A stretch of DNA of 10,875 nucleotides from Methylotenera sp. (GCA_027310735.1 DAIDAH010000082.1:1-10875), one strand, 5' to 3'; positions 1-7,784 are shown, numbered from the stretch's first letter. Notes: generated by a model not told the origin, from the letters alone. A program made the numbers and translations.

Positions 1-774
1 TTCTAAGGCAATGCGGGCAACAGCTGCAGATAGTGACTCATAAGCTTTTCCTTCATGCTGAATCAATATCGGCACTTTACGTGAAATGCCATCTGCATCC
101 GGAAAAGAGTTAATATGCCCTGCAGTTTTAGCATTTTTTTCTAACACATCTAAATTAGCAGTAAATCCAGAAGCCGTTACAAAGTCGACACTTTGTCCTT
201 CAAAGCTGCCTACTGGAAAAGATGCTTCTGGTAGCAAACCTGTCTCTTTGGCCTTGTCATTGGTCAATAAAATATAGCCCAACACTACATTACGATTTTT
301 GAGACTATTAGCGAATAATTGATCGTAATCCAGACTTGGCTTGAGCGTTTCAAGCGCTTGGTTGAAAGCTTGGTCATTAGCGAGATATTTTGTTTTGATC
401 TCTTCTAAACTTTTAAGCCCGGAGCTTTCATCTTTTTCAGCAAATACCACATCGAAGCCCAAGACTTTGACATGATAGTCATCAAATAATTTATTCACCA
501 AATCAGCCAGCTTATTGCGCCCCCACGGCCAGCGACCCTGCTCTTTCAGGCTTTTCTCATCAATATCGATAATGACGATGCGATCATCCAGCCCTCTTGG
601 CATTAACATGTTCAGACGAACATCATAGGTAAAATTTTCCAATCTATTCAAGGAAGTGAAATGCAACACGCCTATGGTGTTAAGTAGCATCAGCAGCATA
701 ATGCTAATACTTAGCGCAAAGCGCACACCATGACGAGATATCACTGACCAAGAGAATATTGCCGGAACACTCAT
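1..774 (-). CDS. CHASE2-domain membrane sensor protein, N-terminal part (cut by window edge)
   Basis: The frame is open from an ATG at 774 to the left edge (258 codons, no stop), so the C-terminal output domain lies outside. Seen: a short cytoplasmic N-terminus, one hydrophobic segment at about residues 18-38, then an extracytoplasmic region. That region carries CHASE2 hallmarks: RLENFTYDVR (44-53), DDRIVIIDIDEKSL (63-76), GRWPWGR (80-86), GFDVVFAEKD (106-115) and AGHINSFPDADGISRKVP (218-235). Known of the family: CHASE2 is a periplasmic sensory domain, normally followed by further membrane helices and then a class III adenylate/guanylate cyclase, a histidine kinase or a Ser/Thr kinase. Which output is present cannot be told here. 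A cyclase is common in betaproteobacteria, but that is inference. No clear Shine-Dalgarno precedes the ATG. The gene is divergent from the carboxylesterase across an AT-rich gap of 185 bp. Confidence 0.9.
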   Translation of the reverse strand, partial: MSVPAIFSWSVISRHGVRFALSISIMLLMLLNTIGVLHFTSLNRLENFTYDVRLNMLMPRGLDDRIVIIDIDEKSLKEQGRWPWGRNKLADLVNKLFDDYHVKVLGFDVVFAEKDESSGLKSLEEIKTKYLANDQAFNQALETLKPSLDYDQLFANSLKNRNVVLGYILLTNDKAKETGLLPEASFPVGSFEGQSVDFVTASGFTANLDVLEKNAKTAGHINSFPDADGISRKVPILIQHEGKAYESLSAAVARIALE

Positions 775-910
775 GTTGTTATATTTTTAGCTTTTATATT
801 AAATGCATATGAATTAAATTTGCGGAGCTTTAATACACTCTATTTAATACAATGCTATGATTTCATTAGTTTTTAACAGCATATCGTATATCCCTCTGCT
901 TTAATAGCAA

Positions 911-919
911 TGTTATTAT
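911..919 (+). promoter_or_regulatory. Possible extended -10 promoter for the carboxylesterase
   Basis: The sequence reads TG-T-TATTAT, an extended -10 element with five of six matches to TATAAT. No convincing -35 hexamer lies 16-18 bp upstream. Transcription would start near 926 and give a leader of about 34 nt before the ATG at 960. The surrounding divergent gap is very AT-rich, so chance matches are likely. Confidence 0.3.
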
Positions 920-959
920 TACAGCAAACTATACCCCCACAATAAAATTGATTATCGCC

Positions 960-1640
960 ATGAATTACCAACCACCATTAGTCTTAACTAACACCAACAG
1001 CCATAACATTAACGCCAGCATTATCTGGCTACATGGTTTAGGCGCAGATGGATATGATTTTGAACCCGTCGCACAACAACTTTTACAGCAACCGAATTTG
1101 AGTAATGTGCGATTTATTTTGCCACACGCACCAGAGATGGCTGTGACACGCAACAATGGCTATATCATGCCTGCTTGGTATGACGTATATGGCATTACAC
1201 CTATCAGCAAGGAAGATGAAACTGGTATCAAGTCTAGTCAAATATACATTGACGCATTGATACAAAACGAGCTAGATCAGGGCATTCCAAGCGAACGCAT
1301 TGTACTTGCTGGTTTTTCACAAGGCGGTGCAATCGCCCTTTACACTGCATTACGCTATCCACAAAAACTGGCCGGTGTACTCGCTTTATCCACTTATATG
1401 CCGCTAAAGCAAGCACTTGCTACCGAAGCGCTCCCAGCAAATGCAAGTACACCCATTTTTATGGCGCACGGCACATTTGACGATATCATTAGCATGGAAA
1501 TGTGCCAAATCTCGCTCAATTTACTAAAAAACCTTCAATACACTGTTAGTTGGCATGAATACAATATGGCGCATTCTGTGTGTGCAAAAGAGATTGCTGA
1601 TATTCGAGACTTTTTACAGCAGATTTTGCCACAGGATTAG
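960..1640 (+). CDS. Carboxylesterase/phospholipase (alpha/beta hydrolase, PF02230 type)
   Basis: A predicted cytoplasmic serine hydrolase of 226 residues, close to the usual 215-230 of the family. Members hydrolyse short-chain carboxylic esters and lysophospholipids; the natural substrate here is unknown. Seen: the oxyanion-loop motif LHGLGADGYDF (24-34), PAWYD (71-75), the nucleophile elbow GFSQGG with Ser120, the acid in HGTFDD (Asp174 by family alignment) and the histidine in MAHSV (His205), so the triad is complete. There is no signal peptide. An in-frame TTG at 948 would add four residues. I prefer the ATG at 960 because its N-terminus MNYQPP looks like homologues; neither start has a good Shine-Dalgarno. 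The gene is 48 bp upstream of xseB with no terminator between, so readthrough into the xseB operon is possible. The family call is secure; the physiological role is not. Confidence 0.92.
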   Translation: MNYQPPLVLTNTNSHNINASIIWLHGLGADGYDFEPVAQQLLQQPNLSNVRFILPHAPEMAVTRNNGYIMPAWYDVYGITPISKEDETGIKSSQIYIDALIQNELDQGIPSERIVLAGFSQGGAIALYTALRYPQKLAGVLALSTYMPLKQALATEALPANASTPIFMAHGTFDDIISMEMCQISLNLLKNLQYTVSWHEYNMAHSVCAKEIADIRDFLQQILPQD

Positions 1641-1653
1641 CCGCATAATTTGG

Positions 1654-1659
1654 TAGAAT
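1654..1659 (+). promoter_or_regulatory. Possible extended -10 promoter for xseB-ispA-dxs
   Basis: TGG-TAGAAT at 1651-1659 fits an extended -10 element (TGN plus five of six matches to TATAAT), just after the carboxylesterase stop. A TTGCCA at 1626-1631 is 22 bp away, too far for a normal -35. Transcription would begin near 1666, about 23 nt before the xseB ATG. This would let the isoprenoid genes be expressed independently of the esterase. Confidence 0.42.
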
Positions 1660-1688
1660 AGCAACTTAACCACACCTAAACGCTGTAT

Positions 1689-1949
1689 ATGTCAGTATCT
1701 AAACCCAAAACAAATGCTAAAGCAGCACATGAAGCCCCTCCAAGCTTTGAGCAGGCTTTCGCAGAGCTAGAAACAATTGTTGCTCAAATGGAGTCAGGTC
1801 AAATGCCTCTTGAAGCTTCACTAGCTGCCTATCAGCGCGGCAATACTTTGCTGCAATCCTGCCAAAAGGCTCTCTCCGATGTTGAGCAGCAAGTGAAAAT
1901 ATTGAATGCAAGCAACCGTTTAGCGCCATTTCAGTCACAAGAAGACTAA
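1689..1949 (+). CDS. xseB: Exodeoxyribonuclease VII small subunit
   Basis: The small subunit of exonuclease VII, a cytoplasmic nuclease that degrades single-stranded DNA to acid-soluble oligonucleotides; several XseB chains bind one catalytic XseA. The 86-residue protein is slightly longer than E. coli XseB because of a Lys/Ala-rich N-terminal extension (residues 1-17). The diagnostic core follows: SFEQAFAELETIVAQME (19-35), SGQMPLEASLAAYQRG (36-51) and LLQSCQKALSDVEQQV (54-69), two amphipathic helices predicted to form an antiparallel hairpin. The ATG at 1689 is used; no strong Shine-Dalgarno is visible. Only 7 bp separate its stop from ispA. The order xseB-ispA-dxs is found in many proteobacteria, which supports the call. 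xseA is not in the window. Confidence 0.95.
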   Translation: MSVSKPKTNAKAAHEAPPSFEQAFAELETIVAQMESGQMPLEASLAAYQRGNTLLQSCQKALSDVEQQVKILNASNRLAPFQSQED

Positions 1950-1956
1950 TCTGAAG

Positions 1957-2853
1957 ATGATGAATTCCGTAGCAATCGACTTTTCAGCTTGGGCGCAAGC
2001 AAAGCAAAGACACATTGAAGAGGTTCTTGATACCGTTTTGCCATCAACACAGACGTCGCCTCAAAAACTACATAGTGCGATGCGATACAGCGCCCTTGGT
2101 GGCGGCAAACGTGTGCGCGCTCTGCTTTGTTTTGCAGCTTCAGAACTATGTCAAACAGAGACATCTTTTACTGATGCTGCAGCCTGTGCTGTTGAGCTTA
2201 TACATGCCTACTCTTTAGTACATGATGACATGCCCTGCATGGATGACGATGACTTGCGTCGTGGCAAGCCGAGTTGCCATAAACAATATGACGATGCCAC
2301 GGCACTACTAGTCGGTGACGCATTACAAAGTCTGGCTTTTGATGTGTTATCGCAACCACAATTAACAAAACAAGCAAGCCAGCAAGTCAGTATGCTCAGC
2401 ATTTTAGCCAAGGCCTCAGGCTCCTCCGGCATGGCTGGGGGGCAAGCGATTGACTTGGAGTCCGTCGGAAAAGTGCTCACGCAGACCGAGCTTGAAAACA
2501 TGCACAGTTTAAAAACTGGCGCACTCATTCAGGCTGCTGTGCTATTAGGCGCAATGGATGGTTCTGAGTTAGAAATTATTGCAGTAAAAAAATATGCCGC
2601 GTGTATCGGCTTAGCATTTCAAGTAGTTGATGATATTTTAGACGTAGAAGCTGACACCTCAACGCTAGGCAAAACCGCAGGTAAGGATGCCGACAGCAAC
2701 AAGCCTACCTACGTTTCTATTTTAGGTTTAGCGCAGGCCAAACAACATGCTCAACAACTCTATTCTGATGCAGTAGCAGCACTTACACCCTTTGGCGAAA
2801 AAGCCAAACGCTTGCGAGAACTAGCTGACTTTATTATGCAGCGCAGCTTTTAA
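1957..2853 (+). CDS. ispA: Farnesyl diphosphate synthase (geranyltranstransferase)
   Basis: Condenses dimethylallyl and geranyl diphosphate with isopentenyl diphosphate to farnesyl diphosphate, the precursor of undecaprenyl carrier lipid and the quinone side chain; cytoplasmic and Mg-dependent. The 298 residues match the usual E. coli-type length. Seen: GGGKRVR (48-54), the first aspartate-rich motif DDMPCMD (90-96, with the two-residue insertion of bacterial type FPP synthases) followed by DDLRRGKPSCH (98-108), GGQAIDLES (161-169), KTG (186-188), and the second aspartate-rich motif DDILD (225-229), then GKTAGKDADSNKPTY (238-252). The residues before the first motif (YSLVH) resemble E. coli IspA (YSLIH), so a C15 product is expected. 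Two ATG codons are adjacent (1957 and 1960) and either could be used. dxs starts 14 bp downstream, consistent with an operon. Confidence 0.96.
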   Translation: MMNSVAIDFSAWAQAKQRHIEEVLDTVLPSTQTSPQKLHSAMRYSALGGGKRVRALLCFAASELCQTETSFTDAAACAVELIHAYSLVHDDMPCMDDDDLRRGKPSCHKQYDDATALLVGDALQSLAFDVLSQPQLTKQASQQVSMLSILAKASGSSGMAGGQAIDLESVGKVLTQTELENMHSLKTGALIQAAVLLGAMDGSELEIIAVKKYAACIGLAFQVVDDILDVEADTSTLGKTAGKDADSNKPTYVSILGLAQAKQHAQQLYSDAVAALTPFGEKAKRLRELADFIMQRSF

Positions 2854-2867
2854 TTGCCAGAAATCTT

Positions 2868-4709
2868 ATGACTCCATTACTCGACACCATTGATTTCCCC
2901 CAAAAGCTTCGCCAACTTGAGCGCAAACAACTTAATCAATTAGCGCAGGAGTTACGCTCGTTTCTCATAGACAGCGTTGCTAAAACTGGTGGACATCTAG
3001 CCTCTAATTTGGGCGTAGTTGAACTAACAATAGCATTGCATTATGTATTTAATACACCTGATGACAGGCTGGTTTGGGATGTCGGACACCAAACCTATCC
3101 CCATAAAATCCTTACCGGTCGCCGTAAGCAAATGCAAATGCTACGCAAGCCACAAGGGATTGCCGGATTTCCTCGCCGCTCAGAAAGTGAATACGATACA
3201 TTTGGTACAGGTCACTCCAGCACCTCTATTTCTGCAGCATTAGGCATGGCTGTTGCTGCTCAGAAAGCGTGTCTGGAAAGACGAGCCGTAGCTATTATTG
3301 GCGATGGTGCAATGACAGCCGGCATGGCATTTGAAGCCTTAAACAATGCAGGCGATATGGATGCCAACTTGCTTGTAGTGCTCAACGACAACGACATGAG
3401 CATTTCGAATAATGTAGGCGCACTCAATAATTACCTCACCAAACTACTGTCTAGCCGCTTTTACAATACAGTGCGCTCCTCTGGCAAAAAAGTATTATCT
3501 GCAATGCCACCGATGATGGAATTTGCCAAGCGTGCCGAAGAACACGTCAAAGGCATGGTCATGCCTGGCACATTGTTTGAAGAGTTTGGTTTCAACTACA
3601 TTGGCCCGATTGACGGCCATGACTTAGATACCCTGATCGATACTTTGCAGAATATAAAGCAATTAAAAGGTCCACAGTTTCTGCACATCGTGACGCAAAA
3701 AGGTAAAGGGTTTGAACCCGCGGAAGACAACCCCAATAAATTTCACGGTGTAGGTAAATTCAACCCAAGTAATGGCGATGCGGTTACTTCCACATCACCG
3801 AAAACTTATACTGAAGTGTTTAGCGACTGGTTAGTTGATATGGCAAGCGCAGATCCGCGCTTAATTGGCATCACACCGGCTATGTGCGATGGCTCAGGCT
3901 TGAATGCATTTGCAAGCACCTACCCTGAGCGCTACTTTGATGTAGGCATCGCCGAGCAACATGCGCTCACATTTGCCGCAGGCATGGCATGCGACGGCCT
4001 AAAACCTGTGGTCGCCATTTACAGCTCATTTTTACAGCGCGCTTACGACCAACTGATACACGATATTGCACTCCAAAATCTGCCAGTGTTATTCGCCATT
4101 GACCGTGCTGGATTAGTCGGCGCTGATGGGCCAACACATGCAGGCAGCTTTGATTTAAGCTTTTTGAGATGCATTCCGAATATTGTTGTCATGGCACCTA
4201 GTGACGAAAATGAATGCAGGCAAATGCTCTACACCGGATTTCAATACAATGGCGTTGCCGCGGTGCGCTATCCACGTGGTAGCGGCACAGGTGCAGAAGT
4301 TCAGCACGCCATGCAGACCATGGAAATCGGTAAAGGGCAAATTGTGCGTACCGGCAAGAAAATAGCAATATTAGCGTTTGGCTCCATGCTGGCACCCGCA
4401 CTCAAGGCGGCTGAGCAACTAGATGCAACGGTAGCCAATATGCGCTTCATCAAACCACTGGATACAGCACTCGTCTCTGAACTCGCCAAGAACCACGACT
4501 TACTAGTCACTATTGAAGAAAATGCCATCATGGGTGGCGCAGGCGCTGCAGTAATGGAAGCCATGCAAGCCCTGAACATTAACATATCGACACTGTGCCT
4601 AGGATTGCCAGACCATTTTATTGAACACGGCAATCATGAAACCATGCTCTCAGAATGCGGTCTAGACACCAAAGGCATCATCACTGCAATTGAGCAGAAA
4701 TTATCCTAG
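2868..4709 (+). CDS. dxs: 1-deoxy-D-xylulose-5-phosphate synthase
   Basis: The first and flux-controlling enzyme of the MEP isoprenoid pathway: a thiamine-diphosphate enzyme joining pyruvate and glyceraldehyde 3-phosphate to give 1-deoxyxylulose 5-phosphate, also a precursor of thiamine and pyridoxal. The 613 residues are full length (usual 600-640). Seen: GGHLASNLG (41-49, His42), VGHQTYPHKILTGR (72-85, His74), GHSSTS (115-120), the cofactor/Mg motif GDGAMTAG (145-152) with the matching NDNDMSIS (173-180), the pyrimidine-domain glutamate in GIAEQHALTFAAG (360-372, Glu363), DRAGLVGADGPTHAG (412-426, His424) and RYPRG (467-471). The C-terminal transketolase domain occupies roughly 490-610. All key residues are present. 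It follows ispA by 14 bp. Its last codons appear to contain the promoter of folE2. Confidence 0.97.
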   Translation: MTPLLDTIDFPQKLRQLERKQLNQLAQELRSFLIDSVAKTGGHLASNLGVVELTIALHYVFNTPDDRLVWDVGHQTYPHKILTGRRKQMQMLRKPQGIAGFPRRSESEYDTFGTGHSSTSISAALGMAVAAQKACLERRAVAIIGDGAMTAGMAFEALNNAGDMDANLLVVLNDNDMSISNNVGALNNYLTKLLSSRFYNTVRSSGKKVLSAMPPMMEFAKRAEEHVKGMVMPGTLFEEFGFNYIGPIDGHDLDTLIDTLQNIKQLKGPQFLHIVTQKGKGFEPAEDNPNKFHGVGKFNPSNGDAVTSTSPKTYTEVFSDWLVDMASADPRLIGITPAMCDGSGLNAFASTYPERYFDVGIAEQHALTFAAGMACDGLKPVVAIYSSFLQRAYDQLIHDIALQNLPVLFAIDRAGLVGADGPTHAGSFDLSFLRCIPNIVVMAPSDENECRQMLYTGFQYNGVAAVRYPRGSGTGAEVQHAMQTMEIGKGQIVRTGKKIAILAFGSMLAPALKAAEQLDATVANMRFIKPLDTALVSELAKNHDLLVTIEENAIMGGAGAAVMEAMQALNINISTLCLGLPDHFIEHGNHETMLSECGLDTKGIITAIEQKLS

Positions 4710-4718
4710 TGTTATACT
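4690..4718 (+). promoter_or_regulatory. Sigma-70-type promoter for folE2 inside the 3' end of dxs
   Basis: TTGAGC (4690-4695) and TATACT (4713-4718) are separated by exactly 17 bp. They match the -35 and -10 consensus at four and five of six positions. The -35 lies within the final dxs codons and the -10 just after the dxs stop at 4709. A start near 4725 would leave about 30 nt before the folE2 ATG at 4756. This would also place the alternative TTG start at 4690 upstream of the transcript. Confidence 0.6.
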
Positions 4719-4755
4719 CAACAATTATGTATTAACTGCCGAACTGGAAATTGAA

Positions 4756-5559
4756 ATGAACAAACCTGATACCGCCACCTCTATAGAAGACGTACAAAAT
4801 ACTGTCGATACACGTCACCTTGCCATTGATAAGGTTGGCATAAAAGCCATTCGGCATCCAGTAATCGTAAAAGATAAATCCGGTGGCGAGCAACATACAG
4901 TTGCCATGTTCAATATGTACGTACATCTGCCTCAGCAATTCAAAGGCACACACATGTCACGCTTTGTTGAGATTCTCAACATGAATGAACATGCAATATC
5001 AGTTGAGTCATTCGAAACGATCTTGCGTGAGATGGTCAAGCGTCTGGAAGCGGAATCTGGCCACATCGAAATGACCTTCCCTTACTTTGTGAACAAGTCT
5101 GCGCCAATTTCAGGCGTAAAAAGCCTGCTGGATTACGAAGTCACATTTATTGGTGAAATCCATCAAGGCAAGTTCGACATTACAGTGAAAGTATTAGTAC
5201 CTGTCACCAGCCTATGTCCATGCAGCAAGAAAATCTCTAATTATGGTGCTCACAATCAACGCTCACACGTGACAGTAACAGCACTCATTAATGACTTCAT
5301 CTGGATTGAGGACATTATTAGCCTTGTTGAAAAACAAGCCTCATGCGAGCTTTATGGCTTACTTAAACGCCCAGATGAAAAGTTTGTTACTGAACGCGCT
5401 TACGACAATCCAAAATTTGTTGAAGACATGGTGCGCGATGTGGCGGCTCAACTCGATGCAGAAAAGCGCATCATCGCATACACCGTTGAAAGCGAGAATT
5501 TTGAATCCATTCACAACCATTCAGCTTATGCTTTAATTGAAAATGACAAGCGCAAATAG
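4756..5559 (+). CDS. folE2: GTP cyclohydrolase FolE2 (type IB)
   Basis: Converts GTP to 7,8-dihydroneopterin triphosphate and formate, the entry step of tetrahydrofolate synthesis; cytoplasmic. It belongs to the FolE2/MptA family (PF02649), unrelated in sequence to zinc-dependent FolE. The product is 267 residues, normal for the family. Seen: the conserved cysteine motif LCPCSK (153-158), HNQRSH (166-171), CELYGLLKRPDEK (197-209) and IHNHSAYAL (252-260), which together carry the metal and substrate residues of the family. The frame stays open upstream to a TTG at 4690 inside dxs, but I choose the ATG at 4756: GGAA at 4746-4749 is suitably placed as a Shine-Dalgarno and a probable promoter lies between. 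FolE2 works with metals other than zinc and in some bacteria is induced by zinc limitation; I see no obvious Zur site here. A terminator follows the stop by about 40 bp. Confidence 0.95.
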   Translation: MNKPDTATSIEDVQNTVDTRHLAIDKVGIKAIRHPVIVKDKSGGEQHTVAMFNMYVHLPQQFKGTHMSRFVEILNMNEHAISVESFETILREMVKRLEAESGHIEMTFPYFVNKSAPISGVKSLLDYEVTFIGEIHQGKFDITVKVLVPVTSLCPCSKKISNYGAHNQRSHVTVTALINDFIWIEDIISLVEKQASCELYGLLKRPDEKFVTERAYDNPKFVEDMVRDVAAQLDAEKRIIAYTVESENFESIHNHSAYALIENDKRK

Positions 5560-5597
5560 TCGATAAAACCAATCTATTAAATAAATCACGCTACTAA

Positions 5598-5628
5598 TAA
5601 AAAAGCCACGTAATTTGTGGCTTTTTTT
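5598..5628. terminator. Bidirectional intrinsic terminator between folE2 and the histidine kinase
   Basis: GCCAC (5605-5609) pairs with GTGGC (5617-5621) around the 7-nt loop GTAATTT. A run of A (5599-5604) lies before the stem and seven T (5622-5628) after it, so it works on both strands. It lies 39 bp after the folE2 stop and about 28 bp beyond the minus-strand kinase stop, where the two convergent transcripts should end. Confidence 0.9.
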
Positions 5629-5656
5629 ATGGTACATATTTCACATTTAAGTAGAA

Positions 5657-7057
5657 TTAATCCTCAATCAGCTTAAATATGACACTCACGGCCGTACCCT
5701 TAGACTGCTGGGTATCGCTATAACCGAGTTCAACTCGCGCTTGGTGCTGGTGTGCTATTTCCCGCACGATAGCAAGTCCTAGCCCACAACCACTCTCAGA
5801 CGTACCCAGCACACGATAAAAGCGCTCAAAAACCTTTTGCTGTTCATTCAAAGCAATGCCGGAACCATTATCACGCACAGTCAGCACAGCCTCATCCTTA
5901 GTCACAGTCAAGCTGATAGTCACTTTTGAACCGACGGAGTTGTAACGAATGGCGTTATCTATTAAGTTATTAAGCAGCTCTTGCAACAACGTCACATTGC
6001 CGCGGATATATAGCTGTTGTAGATCGCAGCTCACGCCCAAATCAATACTTTTATCTAATGCTTTAGGCACCCACTCCACAGCCACTTCTGTCATTAATTG
6101 CACTAAGTCTACAGGTTCAAATGCTTGCGCATGATTACCTCCCGGCTCAGCCCTTGCCAAACTAAGCAATTGATTTGTTAAGCGACCTAAATTGTCACTA
6201 CCCGCACTGATTTGCTGAAGGGCATGATGCACACTATCCATATCATCTTCCCTCAATGCTGCTTCAGCCTGTATTTTAAGTCCGGCTAAAGGCGTTTTAA
6301 GCTGATGCGCAGCATTAGCAATAAACTGTTGCCGCTCATCCACCGCCCTTTTTACTTTAACAAGCAAATCATTCATCGCATGCAATAAAGGCTGTAATTC
6401 CAGCGGCGCATCATGCTCTTCAAGCGGGTGCGTATCAGTAGGTAATCGTCGCATAATTAAATTTTTTAATTTTTCTAGTGAAACGAGGCCGCGCCGAATA
6501 CCTACATTCACAAGCAACGTCACTAACACAATCAATAAAACTTGTGGAATCAACATAATGGCAATAATGTCACTTGCCATTTTATTACGCTTAATGGTCG
6601 TTTCACCAATGAGTATCATGGCACTACCTTTTGCATGAAGGTCTGCAAGTGGGAAATTAAATGCCACAACACGCAATGACTTATCATCCAGCTTGACGTT
6701 GTAGTACAAGTGCTCACCAACCTTAGGCATAGGTTGAGGCAAAAACAACTTTTCCTCCCCAATAACAACGTGATGGTTGGGATCTTGTATTTGGTAGTAA
6801 ATCCAGTCATAGCGGTCATACTCAATCAAATTGAGCGTGCTATCCGGTAAATCAACTACCATCTCTCCATCAGTAACCTCAATTTGATCAGCAAGCGCCA
6901 GAGCCGTTCTGAATAAAGCTCGGTCATAAGCTAAATTAGCAAAGTAGTTTGCTAGATAATAAGCAGACCCAGCACTCAACAACAGTAGAGGCAAAAGCAA
7001 AATAAGCAGCCAATTTAATAGCTTTTGACGAATTGAATTGGTTTTAATATGAATCAT
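5657..7057 (-). CDS. Sensor histidine kinase, TctE/QseC-like
   Basis: An inner-membrane sensor kinase of 466 residues that would autophosphorylate on His251 and pass the phosphate to the regulator encoded just upstream. Seen: TM1 at about 13-36; a periplasmic region to about 160 resembling the 2CSK_N sensor domain (AYDRALFRTALALADQI, 43-59; DWIYYQIQDP, 84-93); TM2 at about 162-186; the dimerisation box FIANAAHQLKTPLAG (245-259); and an ATPase domain with N box NNLIDNAIRYN (363-373), DNGSGI (396-401), FERFYR (410-415) and GCGLGLAI (423-430). All catalytic boxes are intact. It starts 9 bp after the regulator stop, and AGAGG overlapping that stop codon can serve as its ribosome binding site, so translation of the pair is probably coupled. 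TctE relatives sense tricarboxylates and QseC relatives other signals; the ligand here cannot be read from sequence. Confidence 0.95.
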   Translation of the reverse strand: MIHIKTNSIRQKLLNWLLILLLPLLLLSAGSAYYLANYFANLAYDRALFRTALALADQIEVTDGEMVVDLPDSTLNLIEYDRYDWIYYQIQDPNHHVVIGEEKLFLPQPMPKVGEHLYYNVKLDDKSLRVVAFNFPLADLHAKGSAMILIGETTIKRNKMASDIIAIMLIPQVLLIVLVTLLVNVGIRRGLVSLEKLKNLIMRRLPTDTHPLEEHDAPLELQPLLHAMNDLLVKVKRAVDERQQFIANAAHQLKTPLAGLKIQAEAALREDDMDSVHHALQQISAGSDNLGRLTNQLLSLARAEPGGNHAQAFEPVDLVQLMTEVAVEWVPKALDKSIDLGVSCDLQQLYIRGNVTLLQELLNNLIDNAIRYNSVGSKVTISLTVTKDEAVLTVRDNGSGIALNEQQKVFERFYRVLGTSESGCGLGLAIVREIAHQHQARVELGYSDTQQSKGTAVSVIFKLIED

Positions 7058-7066
7058 GTACGACCT

Positions 7067-7744
7067 CTAGATTGGCGCTTCTAGCTTCGCCAACAAATAG
7101 CCAAGACCGCGTATCGTGCGAATCTCAATGCCTAATACATTTAATTTTTTACGCAATCGGGATACATTCACTTCTACAGCATTCTCACTCATTTCATCAT
7201 CCCAACTACACAAGTGCTCAAGTATCTTAGCCTTACTCACAACCTTGGTCGCTTTCAGCATCAACAACTCCAGTAGCGCCACTTCACGCGGCGAAAGGGA
7301 CAAAGCTACATCCTTAAACCAGCATTGTCGACTACTGGTATCTAACACCAAATCTCCAAAACTAATTTTTGCACCACCGCCTGACACACCGCGACGGATC
7401 AGCGCTCGAACACGTGCTTCCAACTCCGCTAGATCAAATGGTTTGGCTAAATAATCATCCGCACCTAAATCAAGTCCTTTCACGCGATTTTGTATATCTT
7501 CCAATGCAGTCAGAATTAGCACTGGGGTAGTATTTCCACGCGCACGCAAGCGCTTCAACACTTCAAAACCATCCAGTTTGGGAAGGCCTAAATCCAACAC
7601 AATCACATCATATTCTTGATACGTCAGCAGTTTATTTGCACTATCACCATCAGCCATAACATCCACGGCATAGCCTGACTTTGTAAAAGATCGTTCAAGC
7701 CCATCTTTCAGAATTAAATCATCTTCAACTAATAACAATCTCAC
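7067..7744 (-). CDS. OmpR-family response regulator, TctD/QseB-like
   Basis: A cytoplasmic DNA-binding regulator of 225 residues, partner of the kinase 9 bp downstream. Seen: a receiver domain (1-115) with acidic pocket Asp8/Asp9 in VEDD, phosphoacceptor Asp51 in VLDLGLP, Thr79 in ILTA and Lys101 in AKPF; then a winged-helix effector domain (about 126-220) with LSPREVALLELLM (150-162), VEVNVSRLRKKL (190-201) and IRTIRGLGYLL (208-218). The start is a GTG at 7744; AAGAGAG about 8 nt upstream is a plausible Shine-Dalgarno. The 104-bp gap to the protease gene has no terminator. It contains two tandem ATTTAAAT octamers that could be promoter or operator material. Target genes are unknown; the adjacent transporter and protease are candidates by position only. 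Confidence 0.95.
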   Translation of the reverse strand: MRLLLVEDDLILKDGLERSFTKSGYAVDVMADGDSANKLLTYQEYDVIVLDLGLPKLDGFEVLKRLRARGNTTPVLILTALEDIQNRVKGLDLGADDYLAKPFDLAELEARVRALIRRGVSGGGAKISFGDLVLDTSSRQCWFKDVALSLSPREVALLELLMLKATKVVSKAKILEHLCSWDDEMSENAVEVNVSRLRKKLNVLGIEIRTIRGLGYLLAKLEAPI

Positions 7745-7767
7745 TCAACACGCTCTCTTGGTTAATT

Positions 7768-7784
7768 ATTTAAATCATTTAAAT
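7768..7784. repeat. Tandem ATTTAAAT octamers upstream of the response regulator
   Basis: ATTTAAAT occurs at 7768-7775 and again at 7777-7784, a 9-bp period. Each copy is a perfect palindrome. They sit 24-40 bp before the GTG start of the response regulator. They could be part of an AT-rich promoter or a site for autoregulation, but chance in AT-rich spacer is a real alternative. Confidence 0.5.

Noticed and set aside
775..947. Small RNA or riboswitch in the divergent gap
   Set aside because: The stretch is AT-rich with only weak AT-only stems; I see no stable hairpin, no T-run terminator and no known riboswitch core.
2208..2528. Minus-strand open frame of 106 codons inside ispA
   Set aside because: Antisense shadow of the aspartate-rich motif region of ispA; composition is Ser/Cys-rich without any family pattern.
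4301..4633. Minus-strand open frame of 110 codons inside dxs
   Set aside because: It lies wholly antisense to a strongly conserved gene, has no recognisable domain, and its Ala/Ser/Met-rich content is what the complement of the dxs codons gives.
4690..4755. N-terminal extension of FolE2 from the TTG at 4690
   Set aside because: The extension overlaps dxs, has no ribosome binding site, and lies across a probable promoter; the family N-terminus fits the ATG at 4756.
7116..7454. Plus-strand open frame of 112 codons antisense to the response regulator
   Set aside because: The regulator on the other strand has all its family motifs across this stretch; the antisense product shows no domain and no ribosome binding site of note.
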